Counted from the stretch's first letter, positions 15,097 through 23,249 are shown. The stretch: DNA of 29,792 nucleotides from DATKXU01 sp035528905 (GCA_035528905.1 DATKXU010000029.1:1-29792), one strand, 5' to 3'. Numbers and translations: made by a program. The notes: generated by a model from the letters alone, not told the origin.

Positions 15097-18000
15097 ATGC
15101 TTGAGCGTTCAATATCCAGGTTATCGCTGTGCGTCCTATTCGTCATGCTGGCATCAGGCATCGCGCAGGCCCGTGTGTGGCAGTATGAGTATCCTGTGTC
15201 GTCCGGCGGCGTCGCGGGCCTCTGGGCTTCCATCAAGCGCGATCCGTCGGGCAATCTGCGAGTGGCTTACGTCGGCCACGGGAAGCTCATGTATGCTACC
15301 AGGACCAGCTCCTGGAGCACGGAGGTTGCGAACAGCTCCGGCGTTACCTCCGGCGAGGCTCCGCAGTGGACCTCCCTGGCGCTGGCCGGGACCACCCCGC
15401 ATATCTCCTACTACGACGCCCGCACGAAGACCCTGAAGCATGCCTGGAAGGGCGCCGATTGGCAGTCGGAGACCGTGGATTCCGCGGAGGGTGTGGGGAA
15501 ATGCTCCTGCATCGCCGTGGACGGCTCCGGGTACCCCGCTATCGTCTACTACGACGAAGTCAGCGATGCGCTCATTTACGCCTATCAGGACGGAAGCGGC
15601 TGGCATCTCTCAATGATCGCCGCCGGATGCGGCAGATACAGCGCCCTCGCGATTGATGGCTCAGGTAATGCGCATGTCGCCTACTACGACTCGACCGAAG
15701 TTTTGAAATATGCAAAGCGAACCGGCGGCTCTTGGACGTACGATACCGCGGATTCCACCAAGTACTGCGGCGAGATGTGCTCCCTCGCCCTCGATGGCGC
15801 CGGCTATCCGCACGTTGCCTACCGCGATGGTTTCAACAGCCGGCTCAGACATGCCTGGAAGGATGGAAGCGGCTGGCACACCGAAGTCGCGGACTCCCAA
15901 GACCGCACGGGCTTCCTGCCGGCGATCGCCATCGGAACGGACGGCTATCCAAGGATCAACTATTTCAGGCGGGCCGGCTGGGTCAGCGGCTCGGATTTCT
16001 ATCATCTGGAAACCTGGTATGCCTACAAGTCCGCAGGCGGCTGGCAGAAGCAGTTGATTCAGCACATCATGACCACCAACGACCAGTGGTGCATGAGCAT
16101 GGCGCTCGATTCGTCCGACCGGCCTTGTGCGGCATATCATTACTTCGCGTCGAAGTCGCTGAACTACATGCACTACAATGGCAGCGGTTGGGATCAGGAG
16201 ACGGTAGACGCCGGCCGGGAGATCGGCCAGTATGCCTCTTTGACTCTCGACACCTCGGACAACCCGCACGTCAGCTACTATGCGATGGATACTCCGAACC
16301 TGTACTATGCCCGGAAGTCAGGGAGCACCTGGTCGGCCGAGCAGGTGGACAGCGCCGGAGATACAGGCGGGTACTCGTCCATAAAGATGCTTCCGACCGG
16401 CTACCCGGCGATGTCGTACTGTAAGTTCAAGTTCACCTGGAGCGACACGGAGTACCACATGGGCGCCGACTTGAAATACGCGTACAAGGACGCCGGCGGA
16501 TGGCATCCGTCAACGGTGCAATCGGATGTCGGACTCTACACTTCCCTGGCGATCCAGGGAGGCCAGCCGCGGATATCCTACGCGGATATGGTATATAAGG
16601 CCCAGAACCTCCGTTACGCCCAGTGGAACGGCAGCAGTTGGGAGTTCGCCATCCCCGATCCGGGAAGCGCGCCCGTTGACCCGAGTCCCGACTGGCATGT
16701 GGACGGGCATTGGACCAGCCTGGCTTTCGACGGCTCCGGGAATCCGCATATCAGCTACATGGAGCACTGGCAGGACTTCGGCTCGACTCCCGCGGAGGAC
16801 GTGCTGCTCCGCCGCTTGAAGCACGCATGGCGCTCCGGCGGGACTTGGTACACCGAAATCGTGGACGACGGGCAGATGGGCAAGTTCAGCTCCATCGCGA
16901 TCAATTCATCCGGCTATCCGTGCATCGCCTACCAGGACGTCGGGAACGGCTACCTGAGATATGCCTGCAAGACCGGTTCGGGCTGGCAGAAAGAGACAGT
17001 GGACACGACGACCGCCACGGGCTGGTGTGCGTCCCTGGCTCTGAATTCATCCGACTATCCGCGGATCGCTTATAAGGACATTGGCAGTCAGTCTCTCCGG
17101 TATGCCTGGAAGGATGCCGTGGGATGGCACATCGAGACCGTGGACGAGAGCGGCCGAGTCGGCGATTACTGCAGCCTCGTCCTGACCTCCGATGGCGGGC
17201 CGTATATTGCCTATATGGACTGGGACAACCTGACGCTGAAGGTTGCCTACCCGTCGCCGCAGCAGTACGGGAGCATCGGCGGCTTCGTGAGAGACAGCGG
17301 CGGCCAGCCGATCAGCCAGGCGAGCGTAATCACAAACGTCGGAGGATACAGCACCCTCTCCAACCCGGACGGCAGCTACACGCTCAGCGAGGTACTTCCA
17401 GGCGTTTACAACGTCACGGCATCGAAAGTCGGTTACCAGTCGCAGACGATCATGGGCATTGAGGTGTTTGCCGATCAGACCGCCACCGTTGACTTCAACC
17501 TCACGCCGATCCCTCCGGGGACGATTTCCGGATGCGTGAAGGATACGGGCGGCAGTCCGATCAGCGGCGCGTCTGTGAGCACGAACACCGGCGGCTATTC
17601 GACCACTTCAGGGGCCAACGGCAGCTACTCGATGTCGGTCCTGCCGGGCACGTACAACGTCACGGCCAGCAAGTCGGGCTACCAGTCGCAGACTCAGAAC
17701 AATGTATCCGTCAGCTCGGGCGGTGTCACTACCGTGAACTTCAACCTGTCTCCGGTGACCTATGGAACGATTTCCGGAAACGTCAAGAATACGAGCGGCA
17801 CGGCGATCAGCGGCGCGGCGGTGGCTACGAATACCGGCGGATACTCCACCACGTCCGGCGCCGACGGCAGTTACACGCTGTCCAATGTCGCCGGCGGGAC
17901 GTACAACGTCACTGCGAGCAAGACCGGCTATGCCTCGCAGACTCAGAACAATATCTGCGTGGCCGCCGGGCAGACGATCACCTGCAATTTCAATCTCGCG

Positions 18001-19590
18001 CCGGGCCTCGCGCAGTTGATAAACGGCGATTTTGAGGGCGGATTCACTAGCGGAGTGGCGAACGGCTGGACGAAGTTCGTCATCTCCGGGTCGCCGTCTT
18101 TCGGGGATGAGACCTCCCACGTTCACGGCGGCTCGCACGCCCAAAGGTGGTCAACGAACTGGACGACACACGATGCGGGCATATACCAGCAGGTCACGGC
18201 GGCTCAGGGCGTGTCATATACGTTCAGCGCATGGACCTGGAGACACGATGAATGGAACAACGGGGGCGACAACGAGGCCTCCTGGGTCGGCATTGATCCA
18301 TACGGCGGTACGAATGCATCTTCGTCGAACGTCCAATGGAGCAGCAAGCAAATCTCATACGAGACGTGGACGCAGCAGAGCGTCTCGGCGGCTGCCCAGG
18401 CCGGTACGATCACCGTCTTCATTCGCGGCAGGGCCAATTGGGCCGGCAATGTCATGCTCACGTGCGCCGACGACGCCGCGCTCCAGGCGAGTCCTCCCGG
18501 CATCGGGAATATCTCGGGCTACGTCAGGGACGCCGGCAACAATCCGATCATTGGAGCGTCGGTGACCACCGGCGCATATACCGCAATGTCCGGGAGCGAC
18601 GGCGGTTATACCCTGGCGAATCTCCTCACCGGCACTTACAGCGTCACCGCGAGCAAGGCCGGTTACCAGTCGCAGACCAAGACCGGCATCGTCGTGTCGG
18701 CGGGGGAGACGACCTCGTGCAGCTTCAACCTGACCGCGAATCCGGGTGCGATAACCGGCTGCGTGACGGACAGGAATACCAACGAGCCGATATCCGGGGC
18801 GACCGTTTCCACTAATACGGGCGGATATTCCACCAGCACCGGCTCCGACGGCAGCTACACGCTCTCCAACGTCGCCGCCGGGACGTACAACGTCACCGCG
18901 AGCAACAGCGGCTATGCCTCGCAGACGAAGATCGGCGTCACGGTCGGCTCAGGCCAGACGGCCGGCGCGGATTTCAGCCTTGTGACTGCCTACTCGAAGG
19001 TGTCGGATGTGAAGAAGCTGCCGGACGGGCGGTATGTCTCGCTCGGCCAGGTGATATGCAGCCGACGGCCGAGCACTTCCCTGATGTTCGTTCAGGACGC
19101 CGACCGGACTGCCGGCATCAAGGTTACAGCGGGCGCAGGCGGCATCCCCACGATTGATCCGGGGACGGCGTGCACTGTCGAGGGCCGCCTGACGAGCGTG
19201 AACGACGTTCGGGAGATAACCGACGTCCAGGTGACGCCTGGCTCTACGGGTGAGGCGCCTGATCCACTCAGCTTGACCAATATCAACGTGGGCGGCGCAA
19301 ACTCCTTCTACAGCGCAGGGCCGCCGGCATCCGGCCAGAAGGGGAGTGCCTGGAGTGCGGGTGTGAACAACGTCGGCCTGCTGGTCTGCGCCTGGGGAAG
19401 GGTGCTCGACACGCCCGCCGGCGGCGTCTTTCACATAGATGACGGCAGTATTCCAGGCGGAGGCGGCTTGCCGGTGAAGCTGCTCGATGGTGTCACCGCC
19501 CCTGGGCAGGGGAGCTACGTCGTCCTGAAGGGCATCCCGGAGCCGGACGGCCTGCTGCTCGTGCTCAATACGGACAAGACGGCGTATTGA
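15097..19590 (+). CDS. Giant secreted propeller and carboxypeptidase-regulatory-repeat protein (1497 aa)
   Basis: Signal peptide at residues 1-25 (LSLCVLFVMLASGIAQA). Residues of about 27-724 are fourteen repeats of about 45-60 aa with the pattern 'SGW..ETVDS....SLALD.SGYPHIAYYD....LKYA.K.G', which fits two seven-bladed beta-propellers. Then come three carboxypeptidase-regulatory-like beta-sandwich modules (about 725-970; each 'GTISG.VKD..G.PISGASV.TNTGGYSTTS'), a jelly-roll carbohydrate-binding-like domain (973-1135), two more such modules (1137-1295) and a C-terminal two-part beta region (1296-1497) of the type seen at the end of the 9122 gene. No catalytic motif is visible, so a binding, scaffold or surface-display role is likely. 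The five modules are similar at DNA level and prone to recombination. It ends the operon; a strong inverted-repeat structure follows at 19615. Confidence 0.82.
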   Translation: MLERSISRLSLCVLFVMLASGIAQARVWQYEYPVSSGGVAGLWASIKRDPSGNLRVAYVGHGKLMYATRTSSWSTEVANSSGVTSGEAPQWTSLALAGTTPHISYYDARTKTLKHAWKGADWQSETVDSAEGVGKCSCIAVDGSGYPAIVYYDEVSDALIYAYQDGSGWHLSMIAAGCGRYSALAIDGSGNAHVAYYDSTEVLKYAKRTGGSWTYDTADSTKYCGEMCSLALDGAGYPHVAYRDGFNSRLRHAWKDGSGWHTEVADSQDRTGFLPAIAIGTDGYPRINYFRRAGWVSGSDFYHLETWYAYKSAGGWQKQLIQHIMTTNDQWCMSMALDSSDRPCAAYHYFASKSLNYMHYNGSGWDQETVDAGREIGQYASLTLDTSDNPHVSYYAMDTPNLYYARKSGSTWSAEQVDSAGDTGGYSSIKMLPTGYPAMSYCKFKFTWSDTEYHMGADLKYAYKDAGGWHPSTVQSDVGLYTSLAIQGGQPRISYADMVYKAQNLRYAQWNGSSWEFAIPDPGSAPVDPSPDWHVDGHWTSLAFDGSGNPHISYMEHWQDFGSTPAEDVLLRRLKHAWRSGGTWYTEIVDDGQMGKFSSIAINSSGYPCIAYQDVGNGYLRYACKTGSGWQKETVDTTTATGWCASLALNSSDYPRIAYKDIGSQSLRYAWKDAVGWHIETVDESGRVGDYCSLVLTSDGGPYIAYMDWDNLTLKVAYPSPQQYGSIGGFVRDSGGQPISQASVITNVGGYSTLSNPDGSYTLSEVLPGVYNVTASKVGYQSQTIMGIEVFADQTATVDFNLTPIPPGTISGCVKDTGGSPISGASVSTNTGGYSTTSGANGSYSMSVLPGTYNVTASKSGYQSQTQNNVSVSSGGVTTVNFNLSPVTYGTISGNVKNTSGTAISGAAVATNTGGYSTTSGADGSYTLSNVAGGTYNVTASKTGYASQTQNNICVAAGQTITCNFNLAPGLAQLINGDFEGGFTSGVANGWTKFVISGSPSFGDETSHVHGGSHAQRWSTNWTTHDAGIYQQVTAAQGVSYTFSAWTWRHDEWNNGGDNEASWVGIDPYGGTNASSSNVQWSSKQISYETWTQQSVSAAAQAGTITVFIRGRANWAGNVMLTCADDAALQASPPGIGNISGYVRDAGNNPIIGASVTTGAYTAMSGSDGGYTLANLLTGTYSVTASKAGYQSQTKTGIVVSAGETTSCSFNLTANPGAITGCVTDRNTNEPISGATVSTNTGGYSTSTGSDGSYTLSNVAAGTYNVTASNSGYASQTKIGVTVGSGQTAGADFSLVTAYSKVSDVKKLPDGRYVSLGQVICSRRPSTSLMFVQDADRTAGIKVTAGAGGIPTIDPGTACTVEGRLTSVNDVREITDVQVTPGSTGEAPDPLSLTNINVGGANSFYSAGPPASGQKGSAWSAGVNNVGLLVCAWGRVLDTPAGGVFHIDDGSIPGGGGLPVKLLDGVTAPGQGSYVVLKGIPEPDGLLLVLNTDKTAY

Positions 19591-19614
19591 GAAGCTACGC
19601 TGATGCTTTGATTC

Positions 19615-19694
19615 CCCTCACCCTTCACCTGCCATACCTCCGGCAGGGCTTACTCTTCCCCTCTCCCGCGGGCGGGAGAGGGTCGGGGTGAGGG
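19615..19694. terminator. Nested inverted-repeat element between convergent genes
   Basis: An outer 9-bp pair (CCCTCACCC at 19615-19623 with GGGTGAGGG at 19686-19694) encloses a small hairpin (CTGCC/GGCAG at about 19629-19646) and a perfect 11-bp hairpin (CCCTCTCCCGC at 19659-19669 with GCGGGAGAGGG at 19672-19682). It lies between the convergent propeller and isomerase genes. The sequence resembles a dispersed 'CCCTCACCC...GGGAGAGGG' element common in many genomes. It lacks a T-tract, so a bidirectional-terminator role is inferred from position. Confidence 0.5.
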
Positions 19695-19710
19695 CGGGGA
19701 GACCCCGCCC

Positions 19711-20472
19711 CTACACATTCCCGGATGCCAGGCCGGTCGAGGTCAGATACTTGTAGCTCTGCCTGACCGCGTCGAGCATGTCGCCGTCGTACATATCAAG
19801 CTCGACGATCAGCCAGTCCACGATGTTCGGGTCGGCCGCGCCGATGATCGCGGGTATATCCAGCTTGCCGGAGCCGACCGCCACGTGCGGATGCCGCTGC
19901 TCGAGCATCCCGTCCTTGACGTGCAGCAGCGGAATGCGCGATTTGTACTTCGAAATGATCTTCACCGGATCTAACCCCGCGGAGGCAACCCAGTAGATGT
20001 CGAGCTCGCTGAACATCTCCGGCGCTTCCGCCATCAGGATGTCGTATGGGTATATCCCGTCCACCGGCTCGAAATCCCACCAGTGATTGTGAATCCCGAA
20101 CGTCATCCCGTAGGATTTCAGCAGCTCGACGGCCTGCACAGCCATAGCGGCCGCGGCCTTGCACGCGTCAACGGTCTCGACGTGGTCCGGCCCGAAGCCG
20201 GCGACGACCCTCTTGTTGCCCAGTGCCAGCTCCATCTCCGCGATCTTCCGGAAGTTCTCCGGGGTGGGGAAGGGCACATGGCTGCTGCAGACCTGAAGGC
20301 CGAGATCGTTAAGCGCCTTTGCGGCGTCCTTGGCCTGATGGCTTTGCAGCCCGAAAAGCTCGACCCCCTTGTAGCCTATCTCCGCCACCGTGCGAAGGAC
20401 CCCCACAAGGTCGTCTCCGCCGGGGTAAACATCCTTGCGCAGCGTGTACAATTGAATTGCAATCGGCTTCAT
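19711..20472 (-). CDS. Sugar phosphate isomerase/epimerase family protein (253 aa)
   Basis: A cytoplasmic TIM-barrel enzyme of the xylose-isomerase-like (AP endonuclease 2) superfamily, which isomerises or epimerises sugars using a divalent metal. It covers the whole domain: 'IAIQLYTLRKDV' at the N-terminus, 'GYKGVELFG' (E38), 'MTFGIHNHWWDFEP', 'MFSELDIYWVASAGLDPV', 'RIPLLHVKDGM', and 'DWLIVELDMYDGD'. The Glu, Asp, His and Glu in these strands are the usual metal ligands. There is no signal peptide. It is convergent with the glycan operon and could process released sugars. The exact substrate is unknown; homologues include inosose, hydroxypyruvate and tagatose/psicose-type enzymes. Confidence 0.85.
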   Translation of the reverse strand: MKPIAIQLYTLRKDVYPGGDDLVGVLRTVAEIGYKGVELFGLQSHQAKDAAKALNDLGLQVCSSHVPFPTPENFRKIAEMELALGNKRVVAGFGPDHVETVDACKAAAAMAVQAVELLKSYGMTFGIHNHWWDFEPVDGIYPYDILMAEAPEMFSELDIYWVASAGLDPVKIISKYKSRIPLLHVKDGMLEQRHPHVAVGSGKLDIPAIIGAADPNIVDWLIVELDMYDGDMLDAVRQSYKYLTSTGLASGNV

Positions 20473-20599
20473 GTGTTTCGACTCCTTGCTGTCTGAAGTT
20501 CCCTGGCATCCAGGGCTGAAATCACGATCCCCCTACCGTTCGCCGCCCAGCCGGCGATAACCTCCCCCATTCCATTTCGGACTTGCGCTGCTCTGCGAA

Positions 20600-20617
20600 G
20601 TCCCGATGAATCGGGAC
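20600..20617. repeat. Palindrome GTCCCGAT-GA-ATCGGGAC
   Basis: A perfect 8-bp inverted repeat with a 2-nt loop. Short CTGC/GCAG arms (20593-20596 and 20618-20621) extend it past a bulge. It shares the GTCCCG/CGGGAC arms with the hairpin at 751-778 and appears to be a dispersed element. Confidence 0.6.
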
Positions 20618-20821
20618 GCAGCACGAGTTGGCGAAGGACGATTTTCCTGCCGGGTGATTCCTTGTTCGTCCAGACGGCCGGGGCTTGCCGAAGCCGGAGT
20701 GTTGTGATATACTATTTGCTAGCCTTAACGTGCCGTGCGATACTCATGCGGCATGGTACAATGTGGCGAGAGGGACCACGCAAATAGATAGTATGATATC
20801 TTCTGGGGAAGAGCTTCAGCT

Positions 20822-20884
20822 ATGTGTATAGCATTGCTGCTACTAGTTGGGCAGTTCCACGCGGGTCTTTATGGTCTGCGCTGA
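20822..20884 (+). CDS. Tiny hydrophobic ORF before the cyclase (20 aa), uncertain
   Basis: The frame reads MCIALLLLVGQFHAGLYGLR and stops 18 nt before the cyclase start codon. Its ribosome site is weak (GGGGAAG about 12 nt upstream). It could be a leader or a short membrane peptide; with so few codons, chance cannot be excluded. Confidence 0.2.
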   Translation: MCIALLLLVGQFHAGLYGLR

Positions 20885-20902
20885 ACAATACGGAGGATCG
20901 AA

Positions 20903-21868
20903 GTGCATAGACAGTTCAAGGCGCTGTTAGATGAAGCCACTGGAATATCGGAGTTTGCGCTTGTGGTCAACGTGGACATCCGCGGGTTCTCGCCTTTCAG
21001 CCAAACTGTGGAGTCCCCTGACGTAGCTGTGTTTATCAAGCGGGTCTACAAAGCATTGATAGACGGCTATTTTCAGGGAGCCCGGTACTGGAAACCCACA
21101 GGTGACGGTTTGCTTATCGTAATACCATATACAGAAGGGAACGTAGCGGAAGTTGTAACATCCACGGTGCGCAATTGTCTCAAGGTGTTAGTGGATTTTC
21201 CGTCCCTTTGCGCCAGCGACGCCATGGTTAATTTCCAAGTCCCGGGAAAAGTCGGGATTGGCATGGCGCGCGGAACGGCGTGTTGCCTGTCCTCTGGTGA
21301 CAGAATACTGGACTACTCTGGAAGAATCCTGAATCTCGCCTCTAGACTCATGGATTTCGCTAGGCCAAGCGGAATCGTATTCGATGCCAATCTCTGCATA
21401 GAACTACTGCCGGAGGGTATAATAGGGCAGTTCGCGAGGGAGAGTATATACATCAAGGGCATCGCTGAGCGGGAGCCAGTGGATGTATACTACACCAAGA
21501 AGTACACACAAATACCAACAGCCGCCAAGCATCCAATCGCAGACGCTAAGTGGACCACAGTAACCGACAATATGACGCTCAGGAAGATGAGGGATGTAGG
21601 TGACGTGTTTGTCTACGACCTACCTACAAAGCCCGCAGATAAAGATCAGATCAAGGTGCGCGTGTCATTTCCTGTCATAGCGAGGGGCAAGAGAGTAATG
21701 GGTATAACATCTTTTGTAGAGTTTCCCAACTTTAGCTGCACCGTAGTAGGCGGTAAACCCGAGCTTCACGTAAGGTTCGACGCCCTAGTGAAGCTGCTGA
21801 AACAGAACGGAGTTAAAGACAGCTTTTCCATTGGGATAGAGATCACATATCCTGAGTACCAACGATAA
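20903..21868 (+). CDS. Class III nucleotidyl cyclase-like protein with an unassigned C-terminal domain (321 aa)
   Basis: The catalytic domain (about residues 17-195) keeps the full class III set. D25 ('VVNVDIRGFSPFS') and D68 ('WKPTGDGLLIVIP') are the metal ligands; K64 and D137 ('RILDYSGRILNLASRL') occupy the base-recognition positions; N144 and R148, spaced 7 and 4 residues on, are the transition-state residues. K plus D is the classical ATP pattern, so it probably makes a cyclic nucleotide in the cytoplasm. Residues of about 205-321 form a beta-rich domain that I do not recognise. Lone soluble cyclases that start with 'DIRGFS' and carry a C-terminal domain include the Pycsar antiphage group, but no effector gene is adjacent. 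GTG 20903 follows CGGAGG by 6 nt. Codon use is visibly more AT-rich (many ATA, AGA, ACA) than its neighbours, suggesting transfer. Confidence 0.75.
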   Translation: MHRQFKALLDEATGISEFALVVNVDIRGFSPFSQTVESPDVAVFIKRVYKALIDGYFQGARYWKPTGDGLLIVIPYTEGNVAEVVTSTVRNCLKVLVDFPSLCASDAMVNFQVPGKVGIGMARGTACCLSSGDRILDYSGRILNLASRLMDFARPSGIVFDANLCIELLPEGIIGQFARESIYIKGIAEREPVDVYYTKKYTQIPTAAKHPIADAKWTTVTDNMTLRKMRDVGDVFVYDLPTKPADKDQIKVRVSFPVIARGKRVMGITSFVEFPNFSCTVVGGKPELHVRFDALVKLLKQNGVKDSFSIGIEITYPEYQR

Positions 21869-21907
21869 GGGCACAATCGAGACAGCAATCCGGCGGCTAT
21901 TGTGCTC
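21869..21907 (+). repeat. Inverted repeat just after the cyclase stop
   Basis: GGGCACAAT (21869-21877) pairs with ATTGTGCTC (21899-21907), nine pairs including one G-U, around a 21-nt loop that begins right after the cyclase TAA. No T-run follows. It may be a weak terminator or an RNA-stabilising 3' hairpin. Confidence 0.4.
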
Positions 21908-22002
21908 AGGGAATAGCAATAACCCCAGGGCTACTCACTTCTAAGCTTGGTCACCGGCGTTTGTCTGGTCTGTCGCTGTCGACTAGACCGGCATGCGGTC
22001 CT

Positions 22003-23148
22003 TCAGTAGTCCCTGAATCCGGCAAACTCATCCAGCATTGCCATGAAGTTGTCGTAGCGCGTGCCTACCGCGATGGAGTGGGTGCTGCCGAAGATGTATC
22101 CGCCGCCTTCCTTCGCGCTCTCGACCGCATGCCGGACGTCCCGCCGGATTTCGTCGGGCGTTCCGCTCACGAGGGTCTCGACCGGCACGCCGCCCCAGAG
22201 ACAAATCTTCCCGCCGTACCGCGCCTTCAGCGCGGCAAGGTCCATCCCCGCCGATGCCTGGATTGACTGATAGCAGTCGTACCCCATCTCGATGAACATG
22301 TCCATGTACGCCCAGTTGTTCCCGCAGGCGTGCTTCAGGACGGGCAGCCCGTAGACGCGGTGGATGTTCTCGACGCGCGCCTTGTTCTGCTCCAGGAAAA
22401 GCTCGCGGAACATCCGCGGCGAGATGAACGGCCCGGTATTGTGGGCGAAGTCGAAGCCCCAGAGAACGCCGTCCTGGCCCGGCCGGATGTGCCGTTGATC
22501 GTTTTGATTCTGAATTTCAAGCTCGCGGTCCGCGGCGGCCCGGACGATATCCGGATGCTGGATCATCGCCACCATGCCGTTTTCCTGGCCGCCGAGGTAC
22601 ACGATGCCGATCTCTCCGCCGCTCGGGCCGGCGATGTACTTCTCGTCTCCCAGCGCCGCGATTACCGCATCCACAACCTCGAATATGGACGGATCCGGCG
22701 CGGAGGCCTCGGCCTCGCCGGTGAACTCCTCCATCCGAGGGACATACGCCTCCGCAACGGGATCGTGGACGCAGGTGATATCCTGGGTCACGTCCGAGTA
22801 CCGGTAGATGCGGCCGTGCCTGTCCTCCCAGACGCCGTCGCCGATCTTCCTGGGCGGGTCAGGCTCGTAGTCCGAAGGAGGAGCAAGACCGACAGTCACA
22901 ATATCGAGGATGTCCAGCTTCCGGTAAAGCTCGACGGCGTCCTCTTTCCAGCTTTGGACGACCTCGTCGCGGCGGCCCTCCCAGAGCGCGATCTGCGACT
23001 TCGCCTTCGCGCGGTGATAGGTCTCGTGCCCGATGATCCGCTCGACGGTGTCGAAATCAATGGCGAATTCGCCGAACGGAATCTTGTCCGGGACCCTCAG
23101 CGCGAGGGCATCCTTTACTCTCTTTTTGGATGGCGATTCGTTGGACAT
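22003..23148 (-). CDS. Uroporphyrinogen decarboxylase family protein, methyltransferase-like (381 aa)
   Basis: A cytoplasmic protein of the URO-D superfamily, which holds true uroporphyrinogen decarboxylases and corrinoid-linked methyltransferases (MtaA, CmuA type). The family features are 'KRVKDALALRVPDKIPFGEF' at the N-terminus, 'GVLWGFDFAHNTGPFISPRM' (about 227-246) and 'LPVLKHACGNNWAYMDMFIE' (268-287). 'GKICLWGGVPVETLV' (about 313-327) follows. H273-x-C275 and C316 resemble the zinc-ligand pattern of methyl-corrinoid methyltransferases, which argues against a haem-pathway role. ATG 23148 is used because the family N-terminus starts there; upstream in-frame codons are repeat-derived, and no Shine-Dalgarno sequence is visible because the repeat array abuts the start. 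The partner methyl donor or corrinoid protein is not in the window. Confidence 0.82.
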   Translation of the reverse strand: MSNESPSKKRVKDALALRVPDKIPFGEFAIDFDTVERIIGHETYHRAKAKSQIALWEGRRDEVVQSWKEDAVELYRKLDILDIVTVGLAPPSDYEPDPPRKIGDGVWEDRHGRIYRYSDVTQDITCVHDPVAEAYVPRMEEFTGEAEASAPDPSIFEVVDAVIAALGDEKYIAGPSGGEIGIVYLGGQENGMVAMIQHPDIVRAAADRELEIQNQNDQRHIRPGQDGVLWGFDFAHNTGPFISPRMFRELFLEQNKARVENIHRVYGLPVLKHACGNNWAYMDMFIEMGYDCYQSIQASAGMDLAALKARYGGKICLWGGVPVETLVSGTPDEIRRDVRHAVESAKEGGGYIFGSTHSIAVGTRYDNFMAMLDEFAGFRDY

Positions 23149-23249
23149 GATGAGTGATGAGTGATACGTGATGCGTATTGCGTAAGGGAGGATGGGTTTC
23201 AAGTTCCAGGTTTCAGGTTCCAAGTTGGAAGTTCGACGCTGGACGTTAC
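23148..23249. repeat. Two adjoining 7-nt-phased arrays
   Basis: The first five units (23148-23182) are tgatgag, tgatgag, tgatacg, tgatgcg, tattgcg. After a short gap, eight units (23194-23249) run gggtttc, aagttcc, aggtttc, aggttcc, aagttgg, aagttcg, acgctgg, acgttac. The second set closely parallels the array at 801-856. The first set abuts the start codon of the URO-D-family gene and has replaced its ribosome-site region. Confidence 0.65.

Larger units (their letters stand above)
20473..20902. other. Divergent intergenic region before the cyclase gene
   Basis: The 430 nt between divergent genes hold a palindrome (20600-20617), a run of AT-rich sequence from about 20700 onward and a TACAAT (20757-20762) with no convincing -35. 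A 20-codon hydrophobic ORF (20822-20884) lies near the end. The shift to lower GC begins here and continues through the cyclase gene. Confidence 0.45.

Noticed and set aside
20903..21868. Complete Pycsar antiphage system
   Set aside because: Only a cyclase is present. No adjacent gene has a cyclic-nucleotide-binding, TIR or paired transmembrane effector domain, and the K64/D137 pair fits ATP use.
21515..21868. AGS-C sensor domain at the cyclase C-terminus
   Set aside because: The beta-rich tail does not show the aromatic strand pattern that I associate with AGS-C; left as unassigned.
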